From NCBI GenBank assembly GCA_017471505.1, contig JAFUTC010000003.1, positions 1 to 43,859 on the forward strand: a DNA stretch of 43,859 bases, given 5' to 3'. Under the pieces are notes generated by a model. The model was not told where the DNA came from and searched no databases. It was given only the letters and a program-made list of their open reading frames with translations. The number at the start of each line of letters is the position of its first letter. The stretch's first letter is position 1. Of this stretch, positions 20,777-29,049 are shown piece after piece. A program made the position numbers and the translations under genes. Source of the DNA: Alloprevotella sp. (GTDB lineage: Bacteria; Bacteroidota; Bacteroidia; Bacteroidales; Bacteroidaceae).

Positions 20777-22471
20777 TTGCATTCCGCATTGAGACGCGTC
20801 CTCCACATACCTTCCCCGGTCCTGCTTGTAGCCGTCGCCGTGTCACTGATACTGGCCTCGGTCATCGACGCGTGGGCCATACGCCCGCCGAAGAAGCCTA
20901 CGGGGCGTGTCTATCTGATTCACGCAGATAGGCTCACCTACAACGAGTACGAGAATCCCGGAGCACAGCGCCTGGCCGGAAACGTACACTTCCGTCACGA
21001 CGGAATGGACATGTATGCCGACAGCGCCGTGTTCTTTCAGGAGTCAAACTCGCTCGAGGCATTCGGAAAGGTACGCGCACGTCAGGGCGACACACTCTCA
21101 TTGCGGGGCGACTACTTGTTCTACAACGGTGGCACAGGCATTGCCGAGATGCGCCGCAACGTAGAGATGCGTCATCGCGGACAGACGCTACTGACCGACA
21201 GTCTCAACTACGACCGCCTCTATGGCATCGGCTACTACTTCGACGGAGGCATACTGAAAGACGGCGACACGCAACTGATGTCCGATTGGGGCGAATACCA
21301 CGTCTCTACGCGAGAGGCACAGTTCAATTACAATGTCAACCTCACCAGTCCGCGCTTTCGGCTGGTCACCGACACGATGCGCTACAACGCACAGACCAAA
21401 TGGTCGGAGGTACTCGGACCGTCGAACATCTTCCACGGCACCGACGTGGTCTATACGGAGCACGGATTCTACAACACCGCTCTCGAAACCTACCGACTGA
21501 TGAACGCGCACCAGCGCACAAAGGTCTACCGCGGCATTACGCTCAAGGGCGACAGCATTACCGATTTTGCCTCGCGCCTGGAAGCCGACTCGCTGGTCAA
21601 GGACGGCGACTGGATGAAGGCATTCGGCGACGTCGTCTATTATGACAAGGAACATAAGAGCATGCTCCTCTGCGACTTCGGCCAGTATAACGACAGCATA
21701 GGTCAGGCCATGGCCACGGGCCATACGCTGATGAAAGAGTTCTCGAACGAGAAGGACACGCTCTTCGCACATGCCGACACCCTGCGCCTTTTCACCTACG
21801 ACGCCTATACCGATTCGCTCAAAACGGCCAAGTCCGACAGTGTCTATCGCATCGTTTACGGCTACTACCATGCACGCGCCTATCGGTCGGACTTGCAGGT
21901 GGTCAGCGACTCCCTTCTCTTTCACGCGCGCGATAAGCAACTTCACCTCTACCGCGACCCAATCGTCTGGAACGACAACAATCAGATTCTGGGCGAGGAG
22001 ATTCGCGTGTTCCTCAACGATTCCACCGTGGACAGCATCCACGTCAACCGGCAGGCACTCTTGGTGCAGCAGGCCGATTCCACACTCTTCAACCAGGTTG
22101 CAGGCAAGCAAATGCGTGCCTATTTCTTGGACGGAGAGATGCAACGCAGCGAAGCCGAGGGCAACGTATGCGTAGTCTACTATCCCGTAGAGAAAGACAG
22201 CAGCATCGTCAACATGACCTATGCCGAGACGGCGTTGCTGAAAATGTTCCTTAAGGAGAAAAAGATGCAGCGCATCTGGTCGCCGGCAGCCACGGGAACG
22301 TTCTACCCGATTTCTATGGCTCCGCCCGAAAAGACCCGCGTCACCAACTTTGCCTGGTTCGACTACATTCGCCCGAGAGACAAGTACGACCTCTTCGAGT
22401 GGCGACCGAAAAACAAGAAGGATGCTCTCAAGGCACAGCCCAAGCGCGTAGCCCCGGTGCAGCACCTTTAG
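20777..22471 (+). CDS. OstA-like protein (LptA/LptD N-terminal family), non-ATG start
   Basis: An envelope protein of about 560 residues. An N-terminal hydrophobic segment (VLLVAVAVSLILASVIDAWA) serves as signal or anchor, followed by repeated beta-jelly-roll strands of the OstA/LptA type: RVYLIHADRLTYNEYENPG, QRLAGNVHFRHDGMDMYADSAVF, FGKVRARQGDTLSLRGDYLFYNGG. This fits a role in bridging lipopolysaccharide across the periplasm. There is no ATG before residue 70, so a TTG start is needed: TTG at 20777 immediately after the previous stop, or TTG at 20789 giving MRRVLHIPSPVLL. I list the longer form; the second is about as likely. The neighbouring SurA-like and OmpA genes support an outer-membrane biogenesis role. 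Confidence 0.85.
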   Translation: MHSALRRVLHIPSPVLLVAVAVSLILASVIDAWAIRPPKKPTGRVYLIHADRLTYNEYENPGAQRLAGNVHFRHDGMDMYADSAVFFQESNSLEAFGKVRARQGDTLSLRGDYLFYNGGTGIAEMRRNVEMRHRGQTLLTDSLNYDRLYGIGYYFDGGILKDGDTQLMSDWGEYHVSTREAQFNYNVNLTSPRFRLVTDTMRYNAQTKWSEVLGPSNIFHGTDVVYTEHGFYNTALETYRLMNAHQRTKVYRGITLKGDSITDFASRLEADSLVKDGDWMKAFGDVVYYDKEHKSMLLCDFGQYNDSIGQAMATGHTLMKEFSNEKDTLFAHADTLRLFTYDAYTDSLKTAKSDSVYRIVYGYYHARAYRSDLQVVSDSLLFHARDKQLHLYRDPIVWNDNNQILGEEIRVFLNDSTVDSIHVNRQALLVQQADSTLFNQVAGKQMRAYFLDGEMQRSEAEGNVCVVYYPVEKDSSIVNMTYAETALLKMFLKEKKMQRIWSPAATGTFYPISMAPPEKTRVTNFAWFDYIRPRDKYDLFEWRPKNKKDALKAQPKRVAPVQHL

Positions 22472-22499
22472 TGTCTCTCCCCTAACCCCGTCTATCCAC

Positions 22500-24323
22500 A
22501 TGGCCGATGTAATTCATCTTCTCCCCGATAGTGTTGCCAACCAGATAGCAGCCGGCGAAGTCATCCAACGCCCGTCGTCCGTCGTCAAGGAACTGATGGA
22601 GAATGCCATCGATGCCGGCGCCGACCGCATACAGGTGGTCATCGAGGATGCCGGCAAGTCGCTCGTCCAAGTTATCGACAACGGCTGCGGCATGAGCGAA
22701 ACGGATGCTCGCCTGGCCTTTGAGCGCCATGCCACCTCGAAAATCAGTCAGGCCACCGACCTCTTTGCACTCACCACCATGGGATTTCGCGGCGAGGCGC
22801 TCCCGTCCATCTGCGCCGTGGCACAAGTCGAACTGCGCACCCGTCGCAAGAACGACGACCTCGGCACCTTGCTCCGGCTCGAAGGCAGCCGCGTGGTCAA
22901 GCAAGAGCCCGTTGCCTGCCCGGCAGGCTCGAATTTCGTGGTGCGCAACTTGTTTTTCAACATTCCGGCACGCCGGCGCTTTCTCAAGTCCGACACCACG
23001 GAACTCACCAATATCGTGCAGGAGTTTGAACGCGTGGCACTGGCCAATCCGGCCGTGCAGTTCGAACTCGTCTCCGACCAATCGGTCATTCTCAAACTCA
23101 ATGCCGGCAATTTCCGTCAGCGCGTTGCCGGACTCTTCGGTTCGAAACTCTGCGACAAGTTGGTTCCAGTCGAGGTCGATACCGACATCGTGCGCATCAG
23201 CGGTCTGGTTGGCACACCCGACAGTGCCCGCAAGCGAGGGGCCAAGCAGTTTTTTCTGGTCAACCATCGTTTCATGCGCCACGCCTATTTCGCCAAGGCG
23301 GTGCAGGCGGCTTTCGAGCGCTTGCTGCCCGAAGGCGAGCAGGTTCCCTTCTTCCTCAACTTCGAGGTCGATCCAGCACGCATCGATGTCAACATCCATC
23401 CGTCAAAAGCCGAGATTAAGTTTCAGGACGAACCCAACATTTGGCAGATTCTCCTGGCAGCCGTGCGCGAAGCCTTAGGCACGTTCAACGCCGTACCTAC
23501 TATCGACTTCAACACAGCCGACCGTCCCGACATTCCCCTCTTCAATCCGTCGGCAAGTCCTGCACAGCTCACCGTCACGCTTACGAAAGGCTACTCTCCC
23601 TTTACGCCCTCCGGCGGCGCCACGCCTGCGGGCCGTACCAGCAGCCTTGGGACCGACGAATGGCTCTCGTCGGTCAGCCACGCCGATGCTCCTGAGGGCG
23701 AACAGCTCTTCCCGTCCATGTCGGTCGACCTGTCGGCCCGCTCGACGCAAGCATCCGACACTTCGGAGGTCATGCAAATCCTCGGCCGCTTCATAGTGAC
23801 CTATGTCAAGTCGGGCCTGATGCTCATCGACCAGCACCGCGCACACATCCGCATCCTCTACGACCTTTTCTGCAAGCGCATGCAACAAGGCGAACGCCTT
23901 TCGCAACGGCTACTCTTCCCGTGCAAGGTCGAACTGTCCACTACCGAGGTGGTGGCGCTCAACGAGTTGTCGGCCGATTTGAAGCAGTCGGGCTTCGACA
24001 TCTTGCCTGCCGCCGAGTCAGGCCTCTATGAGGTGGTGGCCATACCGCCTGAGATGAGCGGCACCGATACCATCGAACTCATCCACGACCTGCTGGCACC
24101 CGTTTCCGACGAAGTTCCGGCCACACTTGTGCCGCCTTCGGTCCATCGCCTCGCACTTTCGCTCGCACGGCGCGGTGCCATCCCCGCAGGCCAGCAACTT
24201 TCGCCCACAGAGATGAACACACTCATGCAGCAACTCTTTGCCGGTTCCATGCCCAACTATACGCCCGACGGATTGCCTATCGTTGCCATTCTGTCCGACG
24301 AACAAATCGACGAATTGTTCTAA
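22500..24323 (+). CDS. mutL: DNA mismatch repair protein MutL
   Basis: A 607-residue GHKL ATPase that couples MutS mismatch recognition to downstream repair. The N-terminus MADVIHLLPDSVANQIAAGEVIQRPSSVVKEL... has motif I (LMENAIDAGA), motif II (IDNGCGM), motif III (TMGFRGEALPS) and, near residue 300, the transducer motif DVNIHPSKAEIKF. A Ser/Pro-rich linker spans about 340-420. The C-terminal dimerisation domain begins near 425. Its metal-site motif reads LIDQHRAHIRILYD where endonuclease-type MutL has DQHAxxExxxxE, so the endonuclease residues look incomplete. It sits in the envelope operon, 28 bp after the OstA-like gene and 28 bp before the OmpA gene. Confidence 0.95.
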   Translation: MADVIHLLPDSVANQIAAGEVIQRPSSVVKELMENAIDAGADRIQVVIEDAGKSLVQVIDNGCGMSETDARLAFERHATSKISQATDLFALTTMGFRGEALPSICAVAQVELRTRRKNDDLGTLLRLEGSRVVKQEPVACPAGSNFVVRNLFFNIPARRRFLKSDTTELTNIVQEFERVALANPAVQFELVSDQSVILKLNAGNFRQRVAGLFGSKLCDKLVPVEVDTDIVRISGLVGTPDSARKRGAKQFFLVNHRFMRHAYFAKAVQAAFERLLPEGEQVPFFLNFEVDPARIDVNIHPSKAEIKFQDEPNIWQILLAAVREALGTFNAVPTIDFNTADRPDIPLFNPSASPAQLTVTLTKGYSPFTPSGGATPAGRTSSLGTDEWLSSVSHADAPEGEQLFPSMSVDLSARSTQASDTSEVMQILGRFIVTYVKSGLMLIDQHRAHIRILYDLFCKRMQQGERLSQRLLFPCKVELSTTEVVALNELSADLKQSGFDILPAAESGLYEVVAIPPEMSGTDTIELIHDLLAPVSDEVPATLVPPSVHRLALSLARRGAIPAGQQLSPTEMNTLMQQLFAGSMPNYTPDGLPIVAILSDEQIDELF

Positions 24324-24351
24324 CCGTTCCGTTCCACCAATCCTTTTCGCT

Positions 24352-25518
24352 ATGAAAAAGACACTCCTCATCGTGCTGTCAGCCGTCTTGGCGTTTCAGT
24401 TGTCAGCCCAAAACCTCAATCCCATAAAAAGCCGCTCGGTAGCCACCAACACGTTCTGGGCCAACTGGTTCATAAGTGCCGGCGGACAGTACAACGCGGC
24501 CTACACCTCGCAGGAAGTGTCCGAGGTCAAGTTCAACCCGTTCCGCCCCACACGCGGAGAGTTTGGCTTCCACGTGGCCATCGGCAAGTGGTTTACGCCG
24601 TCCATCGGTCTGCGTACGCAATGGGAAGGCTTGTGGAACAAAAACGTGGTCAATCCGAACTTCCGGCCCAGCTACACCTACTTCAACCTCCACGAAGACC
24701 TCCTGCTCAACCTTTCCAACTTGTTTTGCGGCTACAACCCGAGGCGTGTTTGGAACTTCATACCTTGGGCGGGCATCGGCTTTATGCGCAACATGACCTA
24801 CAACATCAACGAGATGTCCTACAATATGGGACTGACCAACCAATTCCGCCTCACCGACCGCCTCTATGCCTATTTCGACCTGCACGTCACGGCCGTACGC
24901 GGACGCTTCGATGCGGCACGCCATGCGCTGCCCGATGCGTGGGAATCGCATAAGACCGGGGCCTTGCGCCACTGGGACAAGCAGTTGGGCATCGCAGTGG
25001 GACTGACATTCCAACTGGGAAAAAACCGCTGGGATGCCGTGCCCGACGTCGAAGCCATTACGGCCATGAACGAGGAGCAGATTGAGGCGCTCAATGCCAC
25101 GATTGCCGAACTGCAGGAGGAACTGGACAACCGACAGGCCAATTCCGCCGAGTCGGAAGGGACTCCGGCACCCGCCGAGGTCCGCACCGACACGGTATGG
25201 ATGGCTCCGCCGCTCTCGGTGTTCTTTGAACTGGGCGAGGCCCGACTCGAACGAGGCAAAGACCTCGTGGCCCTGAAGGAACTGGCCGATTTCGCCAATC
25301 AGCACCACGCCACGCTCGTGGTCACCGGCTATGCCGACAGCCAGACAGGCGATGCTTCGCTCAACCTCCAACTGTCACAGCAACGCGCAGCAGCCGTGGC
25401 CGATGAATTAGAAAAGATGGGCATCGACCGCAGCCGTATCGTGTCGATTGCCGCCGGCGGTGTGGACACGCTCTCGCCGTTCTTCTACAACCGCCGCGCT
25501 ACGGTGCAACTCAAATAA
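24352..25518 (+). CDS. OmpA-family outer-membrane protein
   Basis: A 388-residue outer-membrane protein. I start at MKKTLLIVLSAVLAFQLSAQ (24352), a standard signal peptide, not at the upstream in-frame ATG inside mutL. Residues 30-220 are an aromatic-rich beta-barrel-like domain (NTFWANWFISAGGQYNAAYTS, YFNLHEDLLLNLSN, YFDLHVTAVRGRF). A short coiled coil follows (AMNEEQIEALNATIAELQEEL, about 235-260). The C-terminal OmpA peptidoglycan-binding domain is about 285-388 (LVVTGYADSQTGDASLN, LSQQRAAAVADELEKMG, NRRATVQL). It likely tethers the outer membrane to peptidoglycan. Confidence 0.93.
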   Translation: MKKTLLIVLSAVLAFQLSAQNLNPIKSRSVATNTFWANWFISAGGQYNAAYTSQEVSEVKFNPFRPTRGEFGFHVAIGKWFTPSIGLRTQWEGLWNKNVVNPNFRPSYTYFNLHEDLLLNLSNLFCGYNPRRVWNFIPWAGIGFMRNMTYNINEMSYNMGLTNQFRLTDRLYAYFDLHVTAVRGRFDAARHALPDAWESHKTGALRHWDKQLGIAVGLTFQLGKNRWDAVPDVEAITAMNEEQIEALNATIAELQEELDNRQANSAESEGTPAPAEVRTDTVWMAPPLSVFFELGEARLERGKDLVALKELADFANQHHATLVVTGYADSQTGDASLNLQLSQQRAAAVADELEKMGIDRSRIVSIAAGGVDTLSPFFYNRRATVQLK

Positions 25519-25563
25519 CCGGTCGCGCACACTCACGTCTCACCTCTTCTCCCCCATACCGCT

Positions 25564-26283
25564 ATGAAAATTGCAATTGTCACAGGTGCTTCGAAAGGCA
25601 TTGGCCGTGCCGTGGCCGAGATGTTGCTCCGCGAAGGCTACCAGGTCGTAGGAACCTATGCCCACGATGCGGAGGCCGCCCAAGAGGCCGCTGCCGCACT
25701 GACCGCGATTAGTCCGAATTTTGAAATGGTCCGTGCCGACCAGTCCGACAAAGCATCCATGCGTGCCTTTGCCCAGTCCATGCGCCAGCGTCAGCATGTC
25801 GATTGCATCGTGTGCAATGCGGGCGCCACGCTGCGTAAGGACTGGCTCCAAATGGACGATGCCGAATGGGAGCAGGTGCTTCAGGTCAACCTCAACAGCA
25901 CGGTTTTTCTCTTACGCGACCTGTTCGACGTCATTCCTTCGGGCTCGCGCATCGTGCTCATAGGTTCGGCCATGGCCACGCATCCGCACGCCGTGTCGCT
26001 GGCCTATGGGGTGTCGAAGGCTGCCGTACATGCCCTGGCCAAAAACCTGGTGAAGTGCTTCGACGGCACAGAGACCACCGTCAATGCCATAGCCCCGGGA
26101 TTCGTCGACACGGAGTGGCAGAAGAACAAGCCGCAGGACATTCGCCAGAACATCTGCCGCAAGACGGCACTCCACCGTTTCGCCGCTCCCTCGGAGGTGG
26201 CCGCAGCGGTGCAGTTCTGCCTGCGCAATCCGTTTGTCAATGGCACCGTCGTCGAGGTCGATGGCGGCTACTCCTACCAATAG
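25564..26283 (+). CDS. SDR-family oxidoreductase (FabG-like)
   Basis: A 239-residue classical short-chain dehydrogenase with a Rossmann fold. The cofactor loop is TGASKGIGRAV (residues 7-17), then CNAGAT near 83, the catalytic Ser in IGSAMATHP near 137 and the YxxxK pair in AYGVSKAAVHALA near 150. The C-terminus GTVVEVDGGYSYQ is the usual end of FabG-like enzymes. The substrate cannot be deduced; a 3-oxoacyl-ACP or sugar reductase is possible. It closes the operon that begins with guaB, 45 bp after the OmpA gene. Confidence 0.88.
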   Translation: MKIAIVTGASKGIGRAVAEMLLREGYQVVGTYAHDAEAAQEAAAALTAISPNFEMVRADQSDKASMRAFAQSMRQRQHVDCIVCNAGATLRKDWLQMDDAEWEQVLQVNLNSTVFLLRDLFDVIPSGSRIVLIGSAMATHPHAVSLAYGVSKAAVHALAKNLVKCFDGTETTVNAIAPGFVDTEWQKNKPQDIRQNICRKTALHRFAAPSEVAAAVQFCLRNPFVNGTVVEVDGGYSYQ

Positions 26284-26319
26284 CCTGCCCGCCAGGTCAG
26301 TATTTCGGGCGGAAAATTC

Positions 26320-26424
26320 CATAATCGGACCCGCAAATTGCATAATCGGATTTTCAGATTCCATAATTGAATTTTGAAATTGGATTATGCAATTTTTCGT
26401 TTCCATAATCCAATTTTCGCGCCA
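26320..26424. repeat. five-unit array with exact 21-bp period
   Basis: The heptamer CATAATC starts at 26320, 26341 and 26404, CATAATT at 26362, and the exact reverse complement GATTATG at 26383. All five are spaced exactly 21 bp, with AT-rich linkers sharing an AATTTT core. Twenty-one bp is two helical turns, so every unit faces the same side of the helix. The array lies in the 317-bp gap before the phosphoethanolamine transferase gene, about 180 bp upstream of its ATG. Confidence 0.8.
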
Positions 26425-26534
26425 CCCTATCCCGCTCACTTCCAAGCCGTTCCAACCGACTCGTTTCACAATGGGAGCGGACGGAGCCCTATGCAGATTG
26501 TTCCATTTTTCGGATTTTCACATTTTTTACGAAA

Positions 26535-26553
26535 ACCTTATCTTTGATAAGGT
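26535..26553 (+). promoter_or_regulatory. perfect palindrome overlapping a -7 box (possible operator)
   Basis: ACCTTATC, a TTT centre and GATAAGGT form a perfect 8-bp inverted repeat. The sequence TATCTTTG inside it (26539-26546) matches the -7 consensus. A repressor bound here would cover that promoter. It could alternatively fold as a short hairpin in a transcript from further upstream. Confidence 0.5.
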
Positions 26554-26571
26554 AATTCAGTCAGTTTGTCG

Positions 26572-26579
26572 TAACTTTG
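26572..26579 (+). promoter_or_regulatory. second -7 box (TAACTTTG) for the phosphoethanolamine transferase gene
   Basis: TAACTTTG is a good -7 match 21 bp before the ATG at 26601. The TTTG in the palindrome (26543-26546) is 25 nt upstream, longer than usual for a -33 partner. Confidence 0.45.
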
Positions 26580-26600
26580 TGGCTTGTAAACCGAATACGT

Positions 26601-28289
26601 ATGAAACTATTCCGCATATTCTTGTCGCCGCGCTGGCTGTTCCTCTGGACGCTTGTCGTACTGATGGTGCCCAACGTGTGGCTTTGCTTTTCCGAACAAA
26701 TGCCCTTGTGGGCCGCACTGACCAACATATTGCTACCGCTCTCTTTCTATGCCATCGTCCTCTCCCTCGGACGCTCCACCGGAAAGATGGTTTGGTGGCT
26801 TTTCTTGTTTATTTTCTTCGCGGCGTTTCAGGTGGTGCTGCTCTTCCTATTCGGCAACTCCATCATCGGCGTGGACATGTTCCTCAACCTTACGACGACG
26901 AATCCGGCCGAGGCGCTCGAAGTGCTTACCAACCTGCTTTGGGGCATCCTGACCATCGTGGCGCTCTACGTGCCGGTGCTGGTGGCTTCGATCATACAGA
27001 TTCGCAAGAAGATTGTCATCGCCCGCCCCTTCCGCATCAAGGCCCGCCTGCTGGCCATTGTCGGCGTACTGCTGGGCATAGGTTGCCTGGTTGGTGCCTA
27101 TAAGACGACGCCCAACTACAAGGTGCGCAACGAACTCTACCCCTTGAACGTGTGCTACAACGTATGGCTTACGGGCAAGCACCTCGTGGCCGAGCATCGC
27201 TACGACAGTGCCGTGGCCGAGTTTGCCTTCCAGGCCAAGCCGACGCACGATGCCGACGAACCGGAAATCTATGTGCTGGTCATCGGCGAAACGGCCCGCG
27301 CCGACCACTTCGGACTCTACGGCTACGAACGCCCCACTACGCCGATGTTGCAGAACGACACCGCCCGACTGATTTGGTTTACCGACGCCATAGCCCAGTC
27401 GAACACCACGCACAAGAGTGTGCCCACCCTGCTCTCCGCAGCCACGGCACAGGACTATAGCCGCCTCTATCGCGAACGTAGCATCGTCACGGCATTCAAG
27501 GAAGCCGGTTTCCACACGGTCTATCTGTCGAACCAACGCCGCAATCACTCGTTCATCGACCGCTTTGGCGAAGAGGCCGACGAGGTGCTTTTCCTCAAGG
27601 ACGATGGCAACACCTACCACTACGACTCGGAACTGCTCAGCCACACCAATCTGCTATTCAACTCGGACCATCGCAAACTCTTCGTGGTGCTCCATCTCTA
27701 CGGCTCGCACTTTAACTACCGCGAACGCTACCCGGACACCGCTGCGAAATTCCTTCCCGACGACGCCAGCGAGGCAGTAGCCAGCAACCGCGAGAGCCTG
27801 GTCAACGCATACGACAATACGATTCTCGGCACCGATGCCGTACTGAACACGCTCTTCCATCAACTCAACAACACGAATAAGGTGGCCGTGGCGCTCTATA
27901 CCTCCGACCACGGCGAGAACCTTTTCGACGACGAGCGCCACCTGTTCCTGCACGCCTCGCCCCGTCCGTCGTACTACGACCTCCATGTGCCGTTCATCAT
28001 CTATACGTCGATGCCCTACGAGCAGGCACATCCGCAGCAGCAGGCACGTATTGAGGCCGTGCGCCATGAGCCCGTCTCCACCAATGCCGCTGTCTTCCAC
28101 ACCATGCTCGAACTGGCCGGCGTGCAGACGCCTGCTTTCACCGACACGCTCTCGCTGGCCAATCCGGCCTATAAGTGCACGCGGCGCTACTACCTCAGCG
28201 ACCACTGCGCACCTATACCCATTCCCCAACTGAAACTCTCCGACGGCGACCGACAGCAGTTCCGCAGCCACGGACTGCTCTTCAAATAG
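26601..28289 (+). CDS. phosphoethanolamine transferase (EptA/CptA family)
   Basis: A 562-residue inner-membrane enzyme that moves phosphoethanolamine from phosphatidylethanolamine to lipid A or other envelope glycans. The start at 26601 (MKLFRIFLSPRWLFL) is preferred over an upstream in-frame TTG. Five hydrophobic segments fill residues 10-175. The periplasmic sulfatase-fold domain begins near 225: VLVIGETARADHFGLYGYER (metal ligand Glu), SNTTHKSVPTL with the likely nucleophile Thr270, and LYTSDHGENLFDD followed by HLFLHASPRP. In Gram-negatives such enzymes reduce surface negative charge and can raise polymyxin tolerance; that outcome is inferred here. Upstream lie the 21-bp array and a palindrome, so the gene is probably regulated. 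Confidence 0.9.
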   Translation: MKLFRIFLSPRWLFLWTLVVLMVPNVWLCFSEQMPLWAALTNILLPLSFYAIVLSLGRSTGKMVWWLFLFIFFAAFQVVLLFLFGNSIIGVDMFLNLTTTNPAEALEVLTNLLWGILTIVALYVPVLVASIIQIRKKIVIARPFRIKARLLAIVGVLLGIGCLVGAYKTTPNYKVRNELYPLNVCYNVWLTGKHLVAEHRYDSAVAEFAFQAKPTHDADEPEIYVLVIGETARADHFGLYGYERPTTPMLQNDTARLIWFTDAIAQSNTTHKSVPTLLSAATAQDYSRLYRERSIVTAFKEAGFHTVYLSNQRRNHSFIDRFGEEADEVLFLKDDGNTYHYDSELLSHTNLLFNSDHRKLFVVLHLYGSHFNYRERYPDTAAKFLPDDASEAVASNRESLVNAYDNTILGTDAVLNTLFHQLNNTNKVAVALYTSDHGENLFDDERHLFLHASPRPSYYDLHVPFIIYTSMPYEQAHPQQQARIEAVRHEPVSTNAAVFHTMLELAGVQTPAFTDTLSLANPAYKCTRRYYLSDHCAPIPIPQLKLSDGDRQQFRSHGLLFK

Positions 28290-28329
28290 TCCGCCACACT
28301 ACCGGCTGCCACTCAACGACAAGCCTCCA

Positions 28330-29001
28330 ATGGTAAAAACCCTTATTTTCGACATGGGCGGCGTACTGGTCACGCTCGACCACGGAGAAGCCGTCCGCCG
28401 CTTCCGCGAAATCGGACTGCGCGAGGCGGCCTCCCTGCTCGACACCTATACGCAGGTCGGTCCCTTCGGTGCGCTCGAAGAAGGCAAGATTACCGTCGAC
28501 GAATTCATGGCAGAAATGAGCCGCCTGGCCGGTCGCACCCTCACCTACGACGAGTGCGCCTACGGGTGGCTCGGATATACGAAGGACGCGCCCCAGCGAA
28601 ACTACGACCTGCTCACGCGCCTGCGCCAGAAAGGCTATCGCCTCATCCTACTCTCTAACATGAACCCGTTCGTCAACGCCTGGCTCGAAAACGCCTATAC
28701 GCTGCCGGACCCGTTCAACCGCGAAACGCCCGAGGGACTCTGGCGACCGTCGTTCCCGCCCAATCGGCCGCTGTCGTCCTATTTTGATGGCTGCTACCGC
28801 AGTTATGAAATGCACCTGATGAAACCCGACGACCGCGTCATGCAACTGATTTTGGAACGCGAGGCTATCGACCCCGCCACCACCTTGCTTATCGACGACG
28901 GACCGCGCAACGTGGAAATGGGCCGACGCTTTGGCCTGCAGACGCTCCAGCCCATCAACGGCACCGACTGGACCGCCGACGTCGAACGCCTCTGCCTCTA
29001 A
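28330..29001 (+). CDS. HAD-superfamily hydrolase (subfamily IA)
   Basis: A 223-residue phosphatase-like protein. Motif I is FDMGGVLVTLD, motif II is LILLSNMN, and the acidic motif IV is LLIDDGPRNVEMGRRFGLQ. The cap region at about 20-85 is the helical type found in subfamily IA enzymes such as YihX (glucose-1-phosphate phosphatase). An unusual insert near 130-150 (ETPEGLWRPSFPPNRPLSSYF) lengthens the core. The substrate is unknown. It is 40 bp after the phosphoethanolamine transferase gene and likely cotranscribed. Confidence 0.85.
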   Translation: MVKTLIFDMGGVLVTLDHGEAVRRFREIGLREAASLLDTYTQVGPFGALEEGKITVDEFMAEMSRLAGRTLTYDECAYGWLGYTKDAPQRNYDLLTRLRQKGYRLILLSNMNPFVNAWLENAYTLPDPFNRETPEGLWRPSFPPNRPLSSYFDGCYRSYEMHLMKPDDRVMQLILEREAIDPATTLLIDDGPRNVEMGRRFGLQTLQPINGTDWTADVERLCL

Positions 29002-29049
29002 CCCGTCGTTGCCACAGCCGCACGCATTGCCCCGACAGACTCACACCCC

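Noticed and set aside
21188-22501. 437-codon antisense frame opposite the OstA-like gene
   Set aside because: Composition is that of a shadow frame (Val- and Ala-rich without motifs), and the sense frame matches a known family and operon.
24403-25371. 322-codon antisense frame opposite the OmpA-family gene
   Set aside because: Shadow frame; the sense gene has a signal peptide and a complete OmpA C-terminal domain.
26320-26424. CRISPR-like array
   Set aside because: The period is only 21 bp with a 7-bp core, one unit is inverted and linkers resemble each other, so there are no unique spacers; no cas genes are present.
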